From Desulfobacteraceae bacterium (GTDB lineage: Bacteria; Desulfobacterota; Desulfobacteria; Desulfobacterales; Desulfosalsimonadaceae): DNA of 5,493 nt. The notes below the pieces were generated by a model. It was not told where the DNA came from and ran no database searches. It saw only the letters and a list, made by a program, of their open reading frames with translations. The stretch lies in NCBI GenBank assembly GCA_011389605.1, contig JAABTZ010000244.1, forward strand, positions 1-5,493. The letters run 5' to 3'. Each line of letters opens with the position of its first letter. The first letter of the stretch is position 1. Shown in pieces: positions 4,941 to 5,493 of this stretch. Position numbers and translations under genes: made by a program.

Positions 4941-4969
4941 CAGGCGTTATGTCAGTATATAAACGCCTG
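4941..4969 (+). repeat. Second hairpin with 8-bp perfect stem
   Basis: CAGGCGTT (4941-4948) pairs with AACGCCTG (4962-4969) around a 13-base loop, 22 bases after the preceding hairpin. Both have 13-base loops and could stack in one folded RNA. Confidence 0.5.
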
Positions 4970-5190
4970 GCTGGCTATCTCTATGCGGTTCAGTTTCTAT
5001 GCCCAGGGGGGTCTGATAATTCAGAGGTAAGGACGGTTTTCGCAAACGGGATTGGCCAGTCGGCTGGATTTGAAGGGGGAAACAATGCCGGAAAAAGAGG
5101 GGGTTCTATAAATACGAAAGGAAGGTGCCCTAAAAGTCCGTGTCAAAATTCTGAGTTCTGGGGAACGTCGATTAAAGAAAGAATGTGGTC

Positions 5191-5358
5191 ATGGGCAGGA
5201 AAAAAGCAGGGGCTTTAACTCACAATGGCATGAACAGTTTTAGATTAAAACTGCTCACCACTCTGGTTTCTCAAAGGAAGGCCGCCATGCCTGATAATGA
5301 CGAGGACTGCTGGAACATGCCGGATTCATCATCACAAACAAATGAGCGTTCTGTCTGA
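5191..5358 (+). CDS. Small hypothetical ORF, 55 residues
   Basis: ATG 5191 opens a frame to TGA 5356-5358. The product is basic at the start (MGRKKAGALTHNGMNSFRLK), then LLTTLVSQRKAAMPDNDEDC and an acidic, Ser-rich end (WNMPDSSSQTNERSV). The composition looks protein-like, with a basic amphipathic helix in residues 14-32, but the ribosome site is weak (AAAGAAAG further upstream; an in-frame GTG at 5185 is an alternative start). I know no family for it. It ends 20 bases before the stop of the converging minus-strand gene. Confidence 0.4.
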   Translation: MGRKKAGALTHNGMNSFRLKLLTTLVSQRKAAMPDNDEDCWNMPDSSSQTNERSV

Positions 5359-5360
5359 TC

Positions 5361-5378
5361 AAATCGTTTTAATGATTT
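5361..5378. terminator. Weak bidirectional terminator candidate between converging genes
   Basis: AAATC (5361-5365) and GATTT (5374-5378) form a short stem with one added G-U pair in plus RNA, and T-rich sequence follows on the plus strand. It lies exactly between the two convergent stops, which is what makes it worth calling; the stem itself is AU-rich and weak. Confidence 0.3.
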
Positions 5379-5493
5379 TTAACACATATCTTTACTGACA
5401 TATCGCTCATCAACATTAAAGGTTCTGGTTTCATTAACAATATCATCATTTTCTTTTTCCGGAATCACCTTTCCGATTTCATCCACAGTAAAA
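5379..5493 (-). CDS. C-terminal 37 residues of an unknown protein, partial at the right edge
   Basis: Reading in from the right edge, the frame starting at 5492 is open for 37 codons and stops at TAA (5381-5379). It reads FTVDEIGKVIPEKENDDIVN, then ETRTFNVDERYVSKDMC. The charged, regular composition looks like real protein and no stop occurs, but the piece is short. No family can be assigned. Its start lies outside the window. Confidence 0.5.
   Translation of the reverse strand, partial: FTVDEIGKVIPEKENDDIVNETRTFNVDERYVSKDMC

Larger units (their letters stand above)
4829..5190 (+). other. 360-base stretch with strong hairpins and no convincing gene
   Basis: The stretch behind the 229-residue gene carries two clean hairpins and then G-rich sequence. 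A short frame with a good ribosome site (GAAGGGGG before ATG 5085) ends after eight codons. An 89-codon frame from 4949 starts inside a hairpin loop, lacks a good ribosome site and has odd composition, so I do not call it. A structured non-coding RNA, a long 3' UTR, or the rest of a lost element would all fit. Confidence 0.35.

Noticed and set aside
4874..4969. Twin hairpins as Rho-independent terminators
   Set aside because: No T-tract follows either stem on either strand.
4949..5218. 89-codon plus-strand frame
   Set aside because: Begins in the loop of a hairpin without a good ribosome site, Gly/Ser/Asn-rich and irregular composition, and overlaps the more protein-like 55-codon frame.

Overview
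The window looks like a piece of a chromosome from a strictly anaerobic Desulfobacterota-type bacterium. I infer this from a cytoplasmic molybdenum/tungsten oxidoreductase in the first third and from a compact winged-helix/zinc-ribbon regulator of a type met in archaea and sulfate reducers. No rRNA, tRNA, CRISPR array or intact insertion sequence was seen.

Bases 1-2105 are GC-rich and tightly packed, all on the minus strand. A 29-residue hydrophobic leader peptide (2102-2191) overlaps by ATGA the start of a SAM methyltransferase with an N-terminal Trm112-like zinc ribbon (1164-2105). Seventeen bases later comes a molybdopterin oxidoreductase of the polysulfide-reductase/acetylene-hydratase type (1-1146, running off the left edge). 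The three look like one transcript. Upstream of the leader lies a 15-bp inverted repeat (2220-2265) that could be an operator or an RNA attenuator.

From about 2110 the base composition drops to AT-rich and gene density falls. Bases 2245-2885 hold no convincing gene. Two small DNA-binding-type proteins follow on the minus strand: a C-terminal winged-helix protein (3284-3658) and an HTH/zinc-ribbon regulator (2886-3215). Upstream of them are a candidate promoter and a perfect 14-bp palindrome.

Bases 3659-4138 are mostly non-coding. They contain a possible remnant ORF with a DUF2784-like hydrophobic start, several inverted repeats, and a 68-nt AU-rich hairpin (4061-4128) whose 3' arm enters the Shine-Dalgarno sequence of the next gene. 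That gene (4139-4828, plus) encodes an unrecognised acidic 229-residue protein ending in a G8 tract. Behind it are two strong hairpins (4874-4918, 4941-4969) in a 360-base stretch without a clear gene, then a small 55-residue ORF (5191-5358). The C-terminal end of a converging minus-strand gene enters from the right edge (5379-5493).

The right-hand two thirds read as an accessory segment of small unknown and regulatory genes beside a metabolic operon. The most interesting items are the leader/inverted-repeat/methyltransferase/molybdoenzyme unit and the structured RNA elements on both sides of the 229-residue gene.
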